From: Treponema sp.
GTDB taxonomy: Bacteria > Spirochaetota > Spirochaetia > Treponematales > Treponemataceae
DNA: 7,972 nt
Direction of reading: 5' to 3'
Assembly (NCBI GenBank): GCA_017622055.1
Contig: JAGARY010000034.1
Span: forward strand, 1 to 7,972
The notes beneath the pieces were generated by a model. It worked only from the letters and a program-made list of their open reading frames with translations, was not told the origin of the DNA and searched no databases. The translations under genes and the position numbers were made by a program. Positions 1 to 6,207 of this stretch are shown here, piece after piece (within the stretch, counting starts at the first letter, position 1; each line of letters begins with the position of its first letter).

Positions 1-985
1 AATCAATTTTTCTTTCCAAAATTTGTTTTTGATTATCAGATTGGAAAAACCAAGTAATAAATTCTGTAGCACCAACAACATTTTTTGCTTTTTTATAAAT
101 TCCAAGCATTGTGTAAGAATCTTCTATAGGAATTACATCATCCTGACAAACCCAGCGATAATCAATTTGTAAATCTTGATTTTTAATTGCTTTTAATAAA
201 ACATCACTAGTTGTGTAAGCAAATAAAGTTCTATCAGAAGTAACTTGTCTATAATAAGGCATGAACAAATATTTATACGCAAATTCTTCTTCTATTTGTG
301 GAGAAGTATTTTCAGTTCTAATCCAATCACGCATAAAATCAATTGATTTTTGAAGATTTTCTTCATTCCATTCAAGTTGATTTTTTCCTTCATAAATATC
401 TGCATTGTATAATTTTGCGGCTAAATACAAAAATCCTTCGTTTGAAAGTGGTGTAAATCCAATTTTTGAATAAACGCCGTTTTTGTTTTTTACATTATAT
501 TCACTTGCAATTTTTCGAATTTGTTCTAGAGTTATTGTGTAATTTTCAGAAATTAAATCTTTGTTTTTTGTTGAAAAAATGATTGCTGGCAAATTAAAAC
601 TTACAGGAAGCAAATATTGAGTTTTTCTAACTTTTCCAGATTCCAACAACTGTGGATAAAAATCTGTTGAAGCAATAGATTTTCTGTCAAAAAGTGAATC
701 TATTTGTTTAAAATAGCGAGTTGTATTTTCATTCCTTAGCCAAGAACCAATAATAATATCTGGAACAATTTCATCTTTTGCAGGTGGCAAAGAAAGGGCT
801 GGATTTTCTTTATATACTAAAATTGCACTTTTATCTTTGTGAGTTTTATTAAAAAGTTCAATGTATTGAGAAAATTCAGGACAATCAGTCCAAATAACTA
901 ATCGTTGTTCCTGAGTTTTCTCATCACAAGCAACTAAAAAAAGAGAAAAAAATAACATTGTCAAAGACAAAAACAAATTTTTCAT
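1..985 (-). CDS. Extracellular solute-binding lipoprotein of an ABC importer (3' end outside window)
   Basis: Reading from ATG at 985 gives 328 uninterrupted codons that leave the window at base 1, so the C-terminus is missing. Residues 1-20 are a lipoprotein signal: Lys2, a hydrophobic stretch rich in Leu and Phe, and a lipobox L-V-A-C with Cys20 as the lipid-anchored residue. The mature part begins with the strand RLVIWTD (28-34), then PEFSQYIELFN (36-46), PDIIIGSW (75-82) and LLPVSFNLP (125-133), the usual layout of the large substrate-binding protein superfamily (SBP_bac type). TEFITWFF (308-315) matches the late helix typical of these proteins. It would bind a ligand outside the inner membrane and deliver it to an ABC permease not present here. 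The ligand cannot be told from sequence; sugar or oligosaccharide is only a guess. Only a weak AAAAAGA lies directly before the start. It follows the aminotransferase gene by 39 bp on the same strand and may share its transcript. Confidence 0.88.
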   Translation of the reverse strand, partial: MKNLFLSLTMLFFSLFLVACDEKTQEQRLVIWTDCPEFSQYIELFNKTHKDKSAILVYKENPALSLPPAKDEIVPDIIIGSWLRNENTTRYFKQIDSLFDRKSIASTDFYPQLLESGKVRKTQYLLPVSFNLPAIIFSTKNKDLISENYTITLEQIRKIASEYNVKNKNGVYSKIGFTPLSNEGFLYLAAKLYNADIYEGKNQLEWNEENLQKSIDFMRDWIRTENTSPQIEEEFAYKYLFMPYYRQVTSDRTLFAYTTSDVLLKAIKNQDLQIDYRWVCQDDVIPIEDSYTMLGIYKKAKNVVGATEFITWFFQSDNQKQILERKID

Positions 986-1024
986 TCTTTTTAGCAAAAC
1001 AAACTTTTTCAAGCGTAAAAACTC

Positions 1025-2314
1025 CTACATTGACTCTGCAATTTCATAAATATCTTTGTAAACTTCTTCAATTTTTTCTTCATCAATACTAGAAAAAGCA
1101 ACTCTTAAAGTGTTTGCATCAATTTGAATAATTCCAATGCCTTTTTCTCTTAAAAGTTTTTTTCTAATATCTTCTGCATTTCCAGATTTTACATTAAAAC
1201 TCATAAAATAACCAGAATTAAAAGGCAAAGGTTCCAAAACAGAAGACTTATTATTTTTTACAAATGCTTTTACAACATCATATCTTCTTTTTAGCATTTT
1301 TCTTAATTCTAATTTTTGAGCATTATGAGCTTCGTCGTTCAACGCTTTCATTACCAAAGTTTGTGCTGGTGTTGAAGAACAAGAAACAGAAGAACGAATT
1401 GCAGACATAAATTTTGTAGTTAATGCTGTGTATTGTTCGTCAGAAAGTCCTTTTGAAGCAAAAGTTACAAAACCAGCACGGAATCCCCAAGCAAAATCTT
1501 CTTTTGTAGGACCGTCTGCTTTAATTGCCAAAACATTTTCGTGTAAATCTGCAAGGTAAGCAAACAAAGATTGACTTTCAATATCATCTTCATAATTTAA
1601 TCCAAAATAAGCATCATCACAAAGAACCAAAACTTTAGCACCAGAATCTGCCACATCTTTTACAATTCTAACAAGTTCTTTTGCTTCAGAAACAGTTGGG
1701 CTGTATCCCGATGGATTTTGTGGGAAGTTCAAAATTACACGAACTGAACCATATTTTTTTGCTTCTTCTTTCATAGCTTTTTCTAAAGAAGAAAGTGAAA
1801 ATCCATTTTTATCAAAACATTGGAACTGATGGAATTCTGCACCACGACGAGCAGCAGCAATCAATTCGTAATTATCCCAACAAGGATTTGGTGCCAACAA
1901 AGGTTTTTCCACATCAACAAACAAATCTGCCACATAAGACAAAACAGCAGTCAATCCAGGAACCATAATTGGCAACGAAAAGTTTTTATTTTTTAATGAA
2001 GGATTTTTTTCTATAATTTTTTCTTTCCACAATTTTCTTAAATCAGGATGACCAGCAGTTTTTGCATAAGCAACAGTTTCTCTTGAATTAAAATTAGGCA
2101 TATTCTTTTTGTAAGAATCTAATTCAATTGGAGAACCGTTTGCAACTGCCATACCAATTGTACCGTTTGCTAAATAAGCATCTGTGGCAGCTTCCCCACC
2201 TTGAGAAATAATTCCGTTTGGAAAATAAAGACGCTTTCCTAAATCTGACATAAGAGCGTCTACAACTGAACCTGATAATGTGTCGTTTAATTCTTTTGCT
2301 AATGGATTAATCAT
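1025..2314 (-). CDS. PLP-dependent class I/II aminotransferase
   Basis: Fold type I aminotransferase moving an amino group between an amino acid and a 2-oxo acid with pyridoxal phosphate, in the cytoplasm. Numbering from the ATG at 2314 (429 residues), the landmarks are NFPQNPSG at 196-203 with the PLP-contacting Asn200; Asp233 and Tyr236 in DDAYFGL; Schiff-base Lys271 in GPTKEDF; Arg279 eight residues on, the same Lys-Arg spacing as in aspartate aminotransferase; and Arg404 in LRVAFSS, expected to hold the substrate carboxylate. All are intact, so the enzyme should be active. The substrate is not determinable. The KxDGxTKEDFxWGFRxGF signature suggests a clostridial/spirochaetal subfamily usually annotated only as 'aminotransferase'. 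An in-frame ATG six codons upstream (2332) would give 435 residues. I prefer 2314 because relatives, as I recall them, begin MNPLA-ELN and because a TTGACA -35 lies just upstream. Neither start has a Shine-Dalgarno. It probably heads a transcript with the lipoprotein gene. Confidence 0.9.
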   Translation of the reverse strand: MINPLAKELNDTLSGSVVDALMSDLGKRLYFPNGIISQGGEAATDAYLANGTIGMAVANGSPIELDSYKKNMPNFNSRETVAYAKTAGHPDLRKLWKEKIIEKNPSLKNKNFSLPIMVPGLTAVLSYVADLFVDVEKPLLAPNPCWDNYELIAAARRGAEFHQFQCFDKNGFSLSSLEKAMKEEAKKYGSVRVILNFPQNPSGYSPTVSEAKELVRIVKDVADSGAKVLVLCDDAYFGLNYEDDIESQSLFAYLADLHENVLAIKADGPTKEDFAWGFRAGFVTFASKGLSDEQYTALTTKFMSAIRSSVSCSSTPAQTLVMKALNDEAHNAQKLELRKMLKRRYDVVKAFVKNNKSSVLEPLPFNSGYFMSFNVKSGNAEDIRKKLLREKGIGIIQIDANTLRVAFSSIDEEKIEEVYKDIYEIAESM

Positions 2315-2321
2315 AATGACT

Positions 2322-2352
2322 ATATTATTCATAAACTAAAGAAAATTGTCAA
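2322..2352 (-). promoter_or_regulatory. Candidate promoter of the aminotransferase
   Basis: On the minus strand a perfect -35 TTGACA (2347-2352) is followed by possible -10 hexamers AATAAT after 17 bp (2324-2329) or TAATAT after 19 bp (2322-2327). Transcription would then start about 0-3 bases before the ATG at 2314, giving a leaderless or nearly leaderless message and leaving the ATG at 2332 outside the transcript. The -10 spacing is ambiguous; a second weaker candidate lies further upstream (TTGCAT with TAAAAA). Confidence 0.45.
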
Positions 2353-2355
2353 TGA

Positions 2356-2423
2356 TTATGCAATTTTTTTATAAATTTTTGTATATTTATGCAATTTCAC
2401 AATCTTAAAATACATAAATTGCA
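2356..2423. repeat. Three TGCAATTT octamers in the divergent promoter region
   Basis: The 11-mer TTATGCAATTT occurs at 2356-2366 and again at 2387-2397, exactly 31 bp apart, about three helical turns. The octamer core appears a third time, inverted, at 2416-2423 (AAATTGCA). The sites lie between the divergent aminotransferase and PurF-like genes, and the third overlaps the proposed -35 of the PurF-like promoter. This is what operators for a regulator acting on both genes look like. AT-rich sequence produces chance repeats, so binding is an inference. Confidence 0.4.
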
Positions 2424-2446
2424 AAAACAGGTTTTCCCATTATAAA
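2419..2446 (+). promoter_or_regulatory. Candidate sigma-70 promoter of the PurF-like gene
   Basis: TTGCAA (2419-2424), a 16-bp spacer and TATAAA (2441-2446) form a reasonable promoter with a leader of about 85 bases. A second possible -10, TACAAT (2499-2504), lies nearer the gene but has only a poor -35. The leader holds the palindrome AATATG-T-CATATT (2502-2514). I see no recognisable purine or other riboswitch in it. Confidence 0.4.
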
Positions 2447-2537
2447 ACACATCCAAAAGACTTAAAAAATTCTAATAGATTAATATAGAAAAAAACGATA
2501 CAATATGTCATATTTTTTATTATTGAGAGGCTCTTAA

Positions 2538-3953
2538 ATGGGTGGTTTTTTTGGTGTTGCATCAAAGTCAGATTGTTCATTAGACTTATTTTTTGGCGTA
2601 GATTACCATTCACATCTTGGAACAAGACGTGGTGGAATTGCAGTTTATGGAGATAACGGAAAATTCAATCGTTCAATTCATAATATTCAGAATTCTCCGT
2701 TCAGAACAAAATTTGAAAAAGACATTGAAGAACTTAGAGGAAAAATTGGAATTGGTTGTATTAGTGATTTTGAACCACAACCACTTTTAGTTCACTCTCA
2801 CTTAGGCGATTTTGCCATTACAACAGTTGGAAACGTATCTAACAAAGACGAATTAGTAAAAGAAATTTTAGACAGTGGCTACACTCACTTCCTAGAAATG
2901 AGCGGTGGCGACATAAACCAAACAGAATTAATTGTAGCACTCATAAATCACGAAAAATCAATTCTTGAAGGCTTAAAATTTGTTCAAGAAAAAATAAAAG
3001 GTTCAATGTCCATTCTTTTGCTCACTTCAGAAGGAATTTACGCAGCAAGAGATAAATTCGGCCGCACACCAATCCAAATTGGCTACAAAGAAGGAGCCTA
3101 CTGCGCCTCTTTCGAAAACTTTGCCTACATAAACCTAGGTTACTCAGACTTCCACGAATTAGGGCCAGCAGAAATTGTTTTCATCACAGCCGACGGAATA
3201 AAAACATTACAACAGCCACAAAAAGAAATGAAAATCTGTACATTCTTGTGGATTTACTACGGCTACCCAACAGCCACATACGAAGGCGTAAACGTAGAAA
3301 CAATGCGCTACAACTGTGGTCGTTTCCTTGCTCGCCGAGACAAAGGAACCGTAAATCCAGATAGCGTTTCGGGCATTCCAGACAGTGGCGTTGCACACGC
3401 AGTTGGCTATTCAAACGAATCAGGAATTCCATATTCTCGCCCATTCATCAAATACACACCAACTTGGCCACGTTCCTTTATGCCAGCAAGCCAAGAACAA
3501 CGCAACCTAATTGCCCACATGAAGCTTATTCCTGTAAAACCATTAATTAAAGGCAAAAAGATTCTTCTTATTGACGACTCAATTGTTCGCGGAACACAAC
3601 TTAGAGAAACAACAGAATTCTTATACAAATCAGGAGCCGAAGAAGTTCATATTCGCCCAGCATGTCCTCCACTTGTTTTTGGATGTAAATATTTGAATTT
3701 TAGCCGCTCAAAATCAGAATTAGATTTAATTACAAGACAAGTTATTCATCAATTTGAAGGAGAAAACGTAAGCAAAGAAGTTCTTCAAAAATATTGCGAC
3801 CCAGACACACAGGAATACGCAAACATGGTAGAAGAAATTCGCAAACAGCTCCACTTTACTTCCCTTCGCTTCCATCGCCTAGACGATATGTTAGACAGCA
3901 CAGGTTTAGATCATTCAAAATTGTGTACATATTGTTGGAACGGAAAAGAATAG
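2538..3953 (+). CDS. PurF-like amidophosphoribosyltransferase homologue without the catalytic Cys
   Basis: Homologue of glutamine PRPP amidotransferase (first step of purine synthesis), 471 residues, near the usual length. The start is secure: AGAGG sits 7 bases upstream and an in-frame TAA directly abuts the ATG. The N-terminal Ntn-hydrolase-like domain (about 1-230) begins MGGFFG where active enzymes have MCG-, so the nucleophilic Cys is Gly2. The glutamine-pocket positions also look changed: the RYST-type motif reads CISD (74-77), HNGN reads TVGN (96-99) and SDSE reads NQTE (127-130). RDKFGRTP (171-178) remains typical. The phosphoribosyltransferase domain is intact: IPDSG (280-284), PRSFMPASQEQR (311-322) and the PRPP loop IDDSIVRGT (345-353). 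Cys234, Cys383, Cys463 and Cys466 match the four [4Fe-4S] ligands of Bacillus-type PurF. It probably binds PRPP, but glutaminase activity should be absent. It may use free ammonia, take ammonia from a partner, or have another role. Calling it purF would overstate the evidence. It stands alone between minus-strand genes, not in a pur operon. Confidence 0.9.
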   Translation: MGGFFGVASKSDCSLDLFFGVDYHSHLGTRRGGIAVYGDNGKFNRSIHNIQNSPFRTKFEKDIEELRGKIGIGCISDFEPQPLLVHSHLGDFAITTVGNVSNKDELVKEILDSGYTHFLEMSGGDINQTELIVALINHEKSILEGLKFVQEKIKGSMSILLLTSEGIYAARDKFGRTPIQIGYKEGAYCASFENFAYINLGYSDFHELGPAEIVFITADGIKTLQQPQKEMKICTFLWIYYGYPTATYEGVNVETMRYNCGRFLARRDKGTVNPDSVSGIPDSGVAHAVGYSNESGIPYSRPFIKYTPTWPRSFMPASQEQRNLIAHMKLIPVKPLIKGKKILLIDDSIVRGTQLRETTEFLYKSGAEEVHIRPACPPLVFGCKYLNFSRSKSELDLITRQVIHQFEGENVSKEVLQKYCDPDTQEYANMVEEIRKQLHFTSLRFHRLDDMLDSTGLDHSKLCTYCWNGKE

Positions 3954-3972
3954 AATTTATAAAAGGGTGTTC

Positions 3973-4021
3973 CCTGCCATTCGCAAGTTTTTTTCACAAA
4001 GTTCAAAAACTTGCTGGCAGG
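3973..4021. repeat. Two-part stem-loop with TTC bulge
   Basis: CCTGCCA (3973-3979) pairs with TGGCAGG (4015-4021). After an unpaired TTC (3980-3982), GCAAGTTTTT (3983-3992) pairs with AAAAACTTGC (4005-4014) around a 12-base loop. That is 17 perfect base pairs interrupted by one three-base bulge, far beyond chance. It lies about 20 bp after the PurF-like stop codon and could form in RNA from either strand. Confidence 0.75.
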
Positions 4022-4052
4022 TCGCTATGTCCGCCCTTCCGCTTTCGCTTCA

Positions 4053-4085
4053 TAAAACAGAAAATGCTTCGCATTTTCTGTTTTA
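4053..4085. terminator. Perfect 15-bp hairpin, likely bidirectional terminator
   Basis: TAAAACAGAAAATGC (4053-4067) and its exact reverse complement (4071-4085) enclose the loop TTC. The stem base is A-tract on one side and T-tract on the other, the form expected of a terminator working in both directions. It sits between the 3' ends of the converging PurF-like and esterase genes. No separate long U-run follows on either strand, so its efficiency is uncertain. Confidence 0.6.
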
Positions 4086-4116
4086 CAAGGGGCTCCCAGC
4101 GCTAACACAAAACTCC

Positions 4117-6138
4117 CTAAAACTTATACACAAAAGATTCCGCTGGAATCAATTCTGCAGAATAAAGATTTACAGGTGCAGGATTAAATGCGTACAAATA
4201 TCTTAATTCAAGAATTTTTCCTTCAACTTTTGGAATAGAAACTTCAACAGAATTATTAGACTTTAATTTTGCCTTTGTTTCAACAAAATCAACTTTTCCA
4301 TCTTTTTCAAACAAAACTGTAAACCCAAAAATTGCTTTTCCTTTTTTACAAAGATTTGCAGCTTTACCTTTTACTGCAAAGGCTTTTAATTCAGAATTAA
4401 AACAATTATATTTTACAATCCAAGATTTTTTGCAAGTTTCCAAAGAATCAAAAGCAGGAGCTGGAGAATAATTTTTTTCATAAGCAATACGCAACGCTTC
4501 TTTTGCTGCTCTTGTTCCAACAGTCAATTTTTTTTCTGGATGCAAATCATTCCATTCACCAGCGTCCAAACAAACTGCACAACCAACATTTTCTAATTCT
4601 CTAGTCAAATTGCATTGTGTCATGCGAAGTTCTGCCCAACCATCACTAACCGCAGATTTTCCTTCATCAAATCCATCGCACCAGTTTGGAAGCTGCACAA
4701 CAATAAATGGAAAATCTTTTTTAGAATAAGCAAATTTTTGACGCCACAAAGCAATCATATTTTTTAAGAAATCACCATAAACATTCCATCTACCACCGTC
4801 AGATTCACCTTGATACCATAAAGCGCCTCTTACACTGTGATTAAAACATGGAGCTAACATTCCATTGTACAATGCAGTAGGAAGCCATTCAAAAAAGATT
4901 CCTTCTGGAGAATTTTCAACTTTACATCCAATTTTGCAACGCCAAGTTCCAGAAATATCAATTAACACACCATCTTTTGGCATATCTATTTTTTTTGCAG
5001 GAATTTCTACGTTTCTTGTGGCAACAGGCCAAATTTTTACGTCGTCAGTAAAAATGTAATATGGCTTTTCTTGGTAAAATCTAACTTTTCCCCAACTTCC
5101 ATTTTTTTGAACTCTTAAAGTAATTGTGTTTTCACCTTCTTTTAAAGTTCCAGCGGGAATAACGTATCTTCTTGGAGGATAACTATATGGAGTTTCTCCA
5201 ACAAAAGTTCCATTAATATAAACTTTATCTGCATCAACAATTGTTCCAAGCCAAATCCAAGATTTTTTTGAGTTAAGTTTTTCTACTTGAGTAGCAGTTA
5301 AGTTTACAGATTTTTTAAGCCAAACAATTCCAGCAGAGTCCAATTCATCAATAAAACCAGGAATTGTACAAGATGACCAATCATTATTAATAGAAGAAAC
5401 TGGAAGTTCTTGCCAATTTTCTTTTAAACCTAAATCACTATCAAGAATCTTTTGAGCCCATTCACCTTGAGCTTTTGCAACACTTGCTTTTTTGTCTTCA
5501 ATATTTTTTGGATCTTCATAAATTTTTAAACTAGACAAAAAATCTTCTTGATTCATTTTTTCCAAAACTTCTTTGTTTACCCAAGAATTAATTGGAGAAC
5601 CACCTTGTGCAGGATTAATAATTCCAACTGGCACGCCTAAATCGCTTTGGAGTTTTTTTGCAAAAAAGTAACTTGTTCCAGCCATATTTGCAAGATGCTC
5701 TGGACAAGCACAATTCCACTGAGGATTTTCTACAGAATCTTTTTCGCCATCAAAAGCATAAGTAATTGGAACTGTAATAATTCTAATATTTTGGTTTGCA
5801 GGAAGTTCAAATTCTTCTCTGTACGAAAAATACATTCTAGACATTGGAAGTTGAGCATTAGACTGCCCCGAACTTACCCAAACTTCACCAACGTACACAT
5901 CTTTAAATAACGCTTCGTCGCTTCCAGAAGAAATTTTTAATTCAAAAGGACCACCAGCATCTCCAACTTCAAATTCAATTTTCCAATTTCCCTCTGCATC
6001 ACAAGTCGAAGAAAAATCAGCATTTCTAAAATTTAATTTTACTTGGGAATTAGAATCTGCTGTTCCAAAAGCACAGTTTTTCATTCCACGTTGCAAAACC
6101 ATGCCATTTGCATAAAGTCCTTTTACTTTTAAGCTCAT
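4117..6138 (-). CDS. Sialate O-acetylesterase-like (SASA) carbohydrate acetylesterase
   Basis: Serine esterase of the SGNH/SASA group, expected to remove O-acetyl groups from a sugar or oligosaccharide; 673 residues, no signal peptide, so cytoplasmic. The N-terminal part has the family's MVLQRG (13-18) in a beta-sandwich-like region to about 80. The nucleophile motif SSGQSN (89-94) gives Ser93; NPAQGG (175-180) supplies an oxyanion glycine; WYQGESD (441-447) is the third block; WNDLHPEKK holds Asp531 and His533. The catalytic blocks are split by an insert (about 240-370) with a galactose-binding-like sandwich (KVYINGTFVGET, 305-316), as in many SASA and CE20-like enzymes. About 570-673 is a C-terminal beta domain. 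GAGG lies 7 bases before the ATG. It follows GH43 by 56 bp and may also have its own promoter. With a xylosidase-type neighbour, acetylated xylo-oligosaccharide is a likelier substrate than sialic acid, but this is inferred from context. Confidence 0.88.
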   Translation of the reverse strand: MSLKVKGLYANGMVLQRGMKNCAFGTADSNSQVKLNFRNADFSSTCDAEGNWKIEFEVGDAGGPFELKISSGSDEALFKDVYVGEVWVSSGQSNAQLPMSRMYFSYREEFELPANQNIRIITVPITYAFDGEKDSVENPQWNCACPEHLANMAGTSYFFAKKLQSDLGVPVGIINPAQGGSPINSWVNKEVLEKMNQEDFLSSLKIYEDPKNIEDKKASVAKAQGEWAQKILDSDLGLKENWQELPVSSINNDWSSCTIPGFIDELDSAGIVWLKKSVNLTATQVEKLNSKKSWIWLGTIVDADKVYINGTFVGETPYSYPPRRYVIPAGTLKEGENTITLRVQKNGSWGKVRFYQEKPYYIFTDDVKIWPVATRNVEIPAKKIDMPKDGVLIDISGTWRCKIGCKVENSPEGIFFEWLPTALYNGMLAPCFNHSVRGALWYQGESDGGRWNVYGDFLKNMIALWRQKFAYSKKDFPFIVVQLPNWCDGFDEGKSAVSDGWAELRMTQCNLTRELENVGCAVCLDAGEWNDLHPEKKLTVGTRAAKEALRIAYEKNYSPAPAFDSLETCKKSWIVKYNCFNSELKAFAVKGKAANLCKKGKAIFGFTVLFEKDGKVDFVETKAKLKSNNSVEVSIPKVEGKILELRYLYAFNPAPVNLYSAELIPAESFVYKF

Positions 6139-6162
6139 TTTATAACCTCATTTTAAACTGAT

Positions 6163-6172
6163 ATACTAGTAT
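6163..6172. promoter_or_regulatory. Palindrome ATACTAGTAT at the esterase promoter start site
   Basis: A perfect 10-bp palindrome lies 6 bp downstream of the proposed -10, covering the expected transcription start. That is a typical repressor position. Its flank TAGTATTTT (6167-6175) recurs exactly at 7840-7848 upstream of the GH43 gene, in the same orientation. An operator role is inferred. Confidence 0.35.
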
Positions 6173-6178
6173 TTTACC

Positions 6179-6207
6179 ATTATATAACTTTTATTTACAA
6201 TGTCCAA
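6179..6207 (-). promoter_or_regulatory. Sigma-70 promoter inside the 3' end of GH43, driving the esterase
   Basis: On the minus strand TTGGAC (6202-6207), a 17-bp spacer and a consensus TATAAT (6179-6184) form the best-matching promoter in the window. The -35 lies within the last codons of the GH43 gene and the -10 just after its stop. Transcription would start near 6172, leaving a leader of about 34 bases with a good GAGG ribosome site (6146-6149). Confidence 0.6.

Larger units (their letters stand above)
3963..4100. repeat. C-rich intergenic inverted-repeat element between convergent genes
   Basis: This stretch between two converging genes is visibly richer in C and G than its surroundings and is built from nested inverted repeats. 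Near the left end AGGG and CCCT pair across TGTT (3964-3975). A composite stem follows at 3973-4021, then a spacer with CCGCCCTTCCGC, then a perfect 15-bp stem at 4053-4085, and a right end with GGGGCTCCC. Open frames crossing it (3794-4105 and 3967-4206, plus strand) lack a ribosome site, overlap both neighbours and have no domain-like sequence; I read them as spurious. The arrangement resembles REP-like or MITE-like dispersed elements. Copies elsewhere cannot be seen from one window, and the boundaries are approximate. Confidence 0.5.

Noticed and set aside
986..1024. Terminator between the aminotransferase and lipoprotein genes
   Set aside because: No stable stem with a T-run can be drawn in this 39-bp gap.
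2447..2537. Possible purine riboswitch in the leader of the PurF-like gene
   Set aside because: The leader is short, AT-rich and lacks the conserved loops and three-way junction sequence; only a small palindrome is visible.
2538..2600. Misannotated start hiding a catalytic Cys in the PurF-like protein
   Set aside because: A stop codon directly precedes the ATG, the ribosome site is well placed, and the first Cys inside (residue 13) is not at a position that could become N-terminal by normal processing.
2440..2625. 61-residue minus-strand ORF across the PurF-like promoter and start
   Set aside because: No ribosome site or recognisable sequence, and it overlaps a well-supported promoter and gene on the other strand.
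3184..3628. Several minus-strand ORFs within the PurF-like gene
   Set aside because: They are antisense to conserved phosphoribosyltransferase sequence and have no protein-like features of their own.
3794..4206. Two plus-strand ORFs (103 and 79 residues) over the convergent gap
   Set aside because: They run through the inverted-repeat element and into both neighbours, lack ribosome sites, and their Phe/Ser/Cys-rich translation looks like translated non-coding repeat.
4865..5910. Plus-strand ORFs antisense to the esterase
   Set aside because: The minus-strand frame carries all catalytic blocks; the plus-strand frames are shadows.
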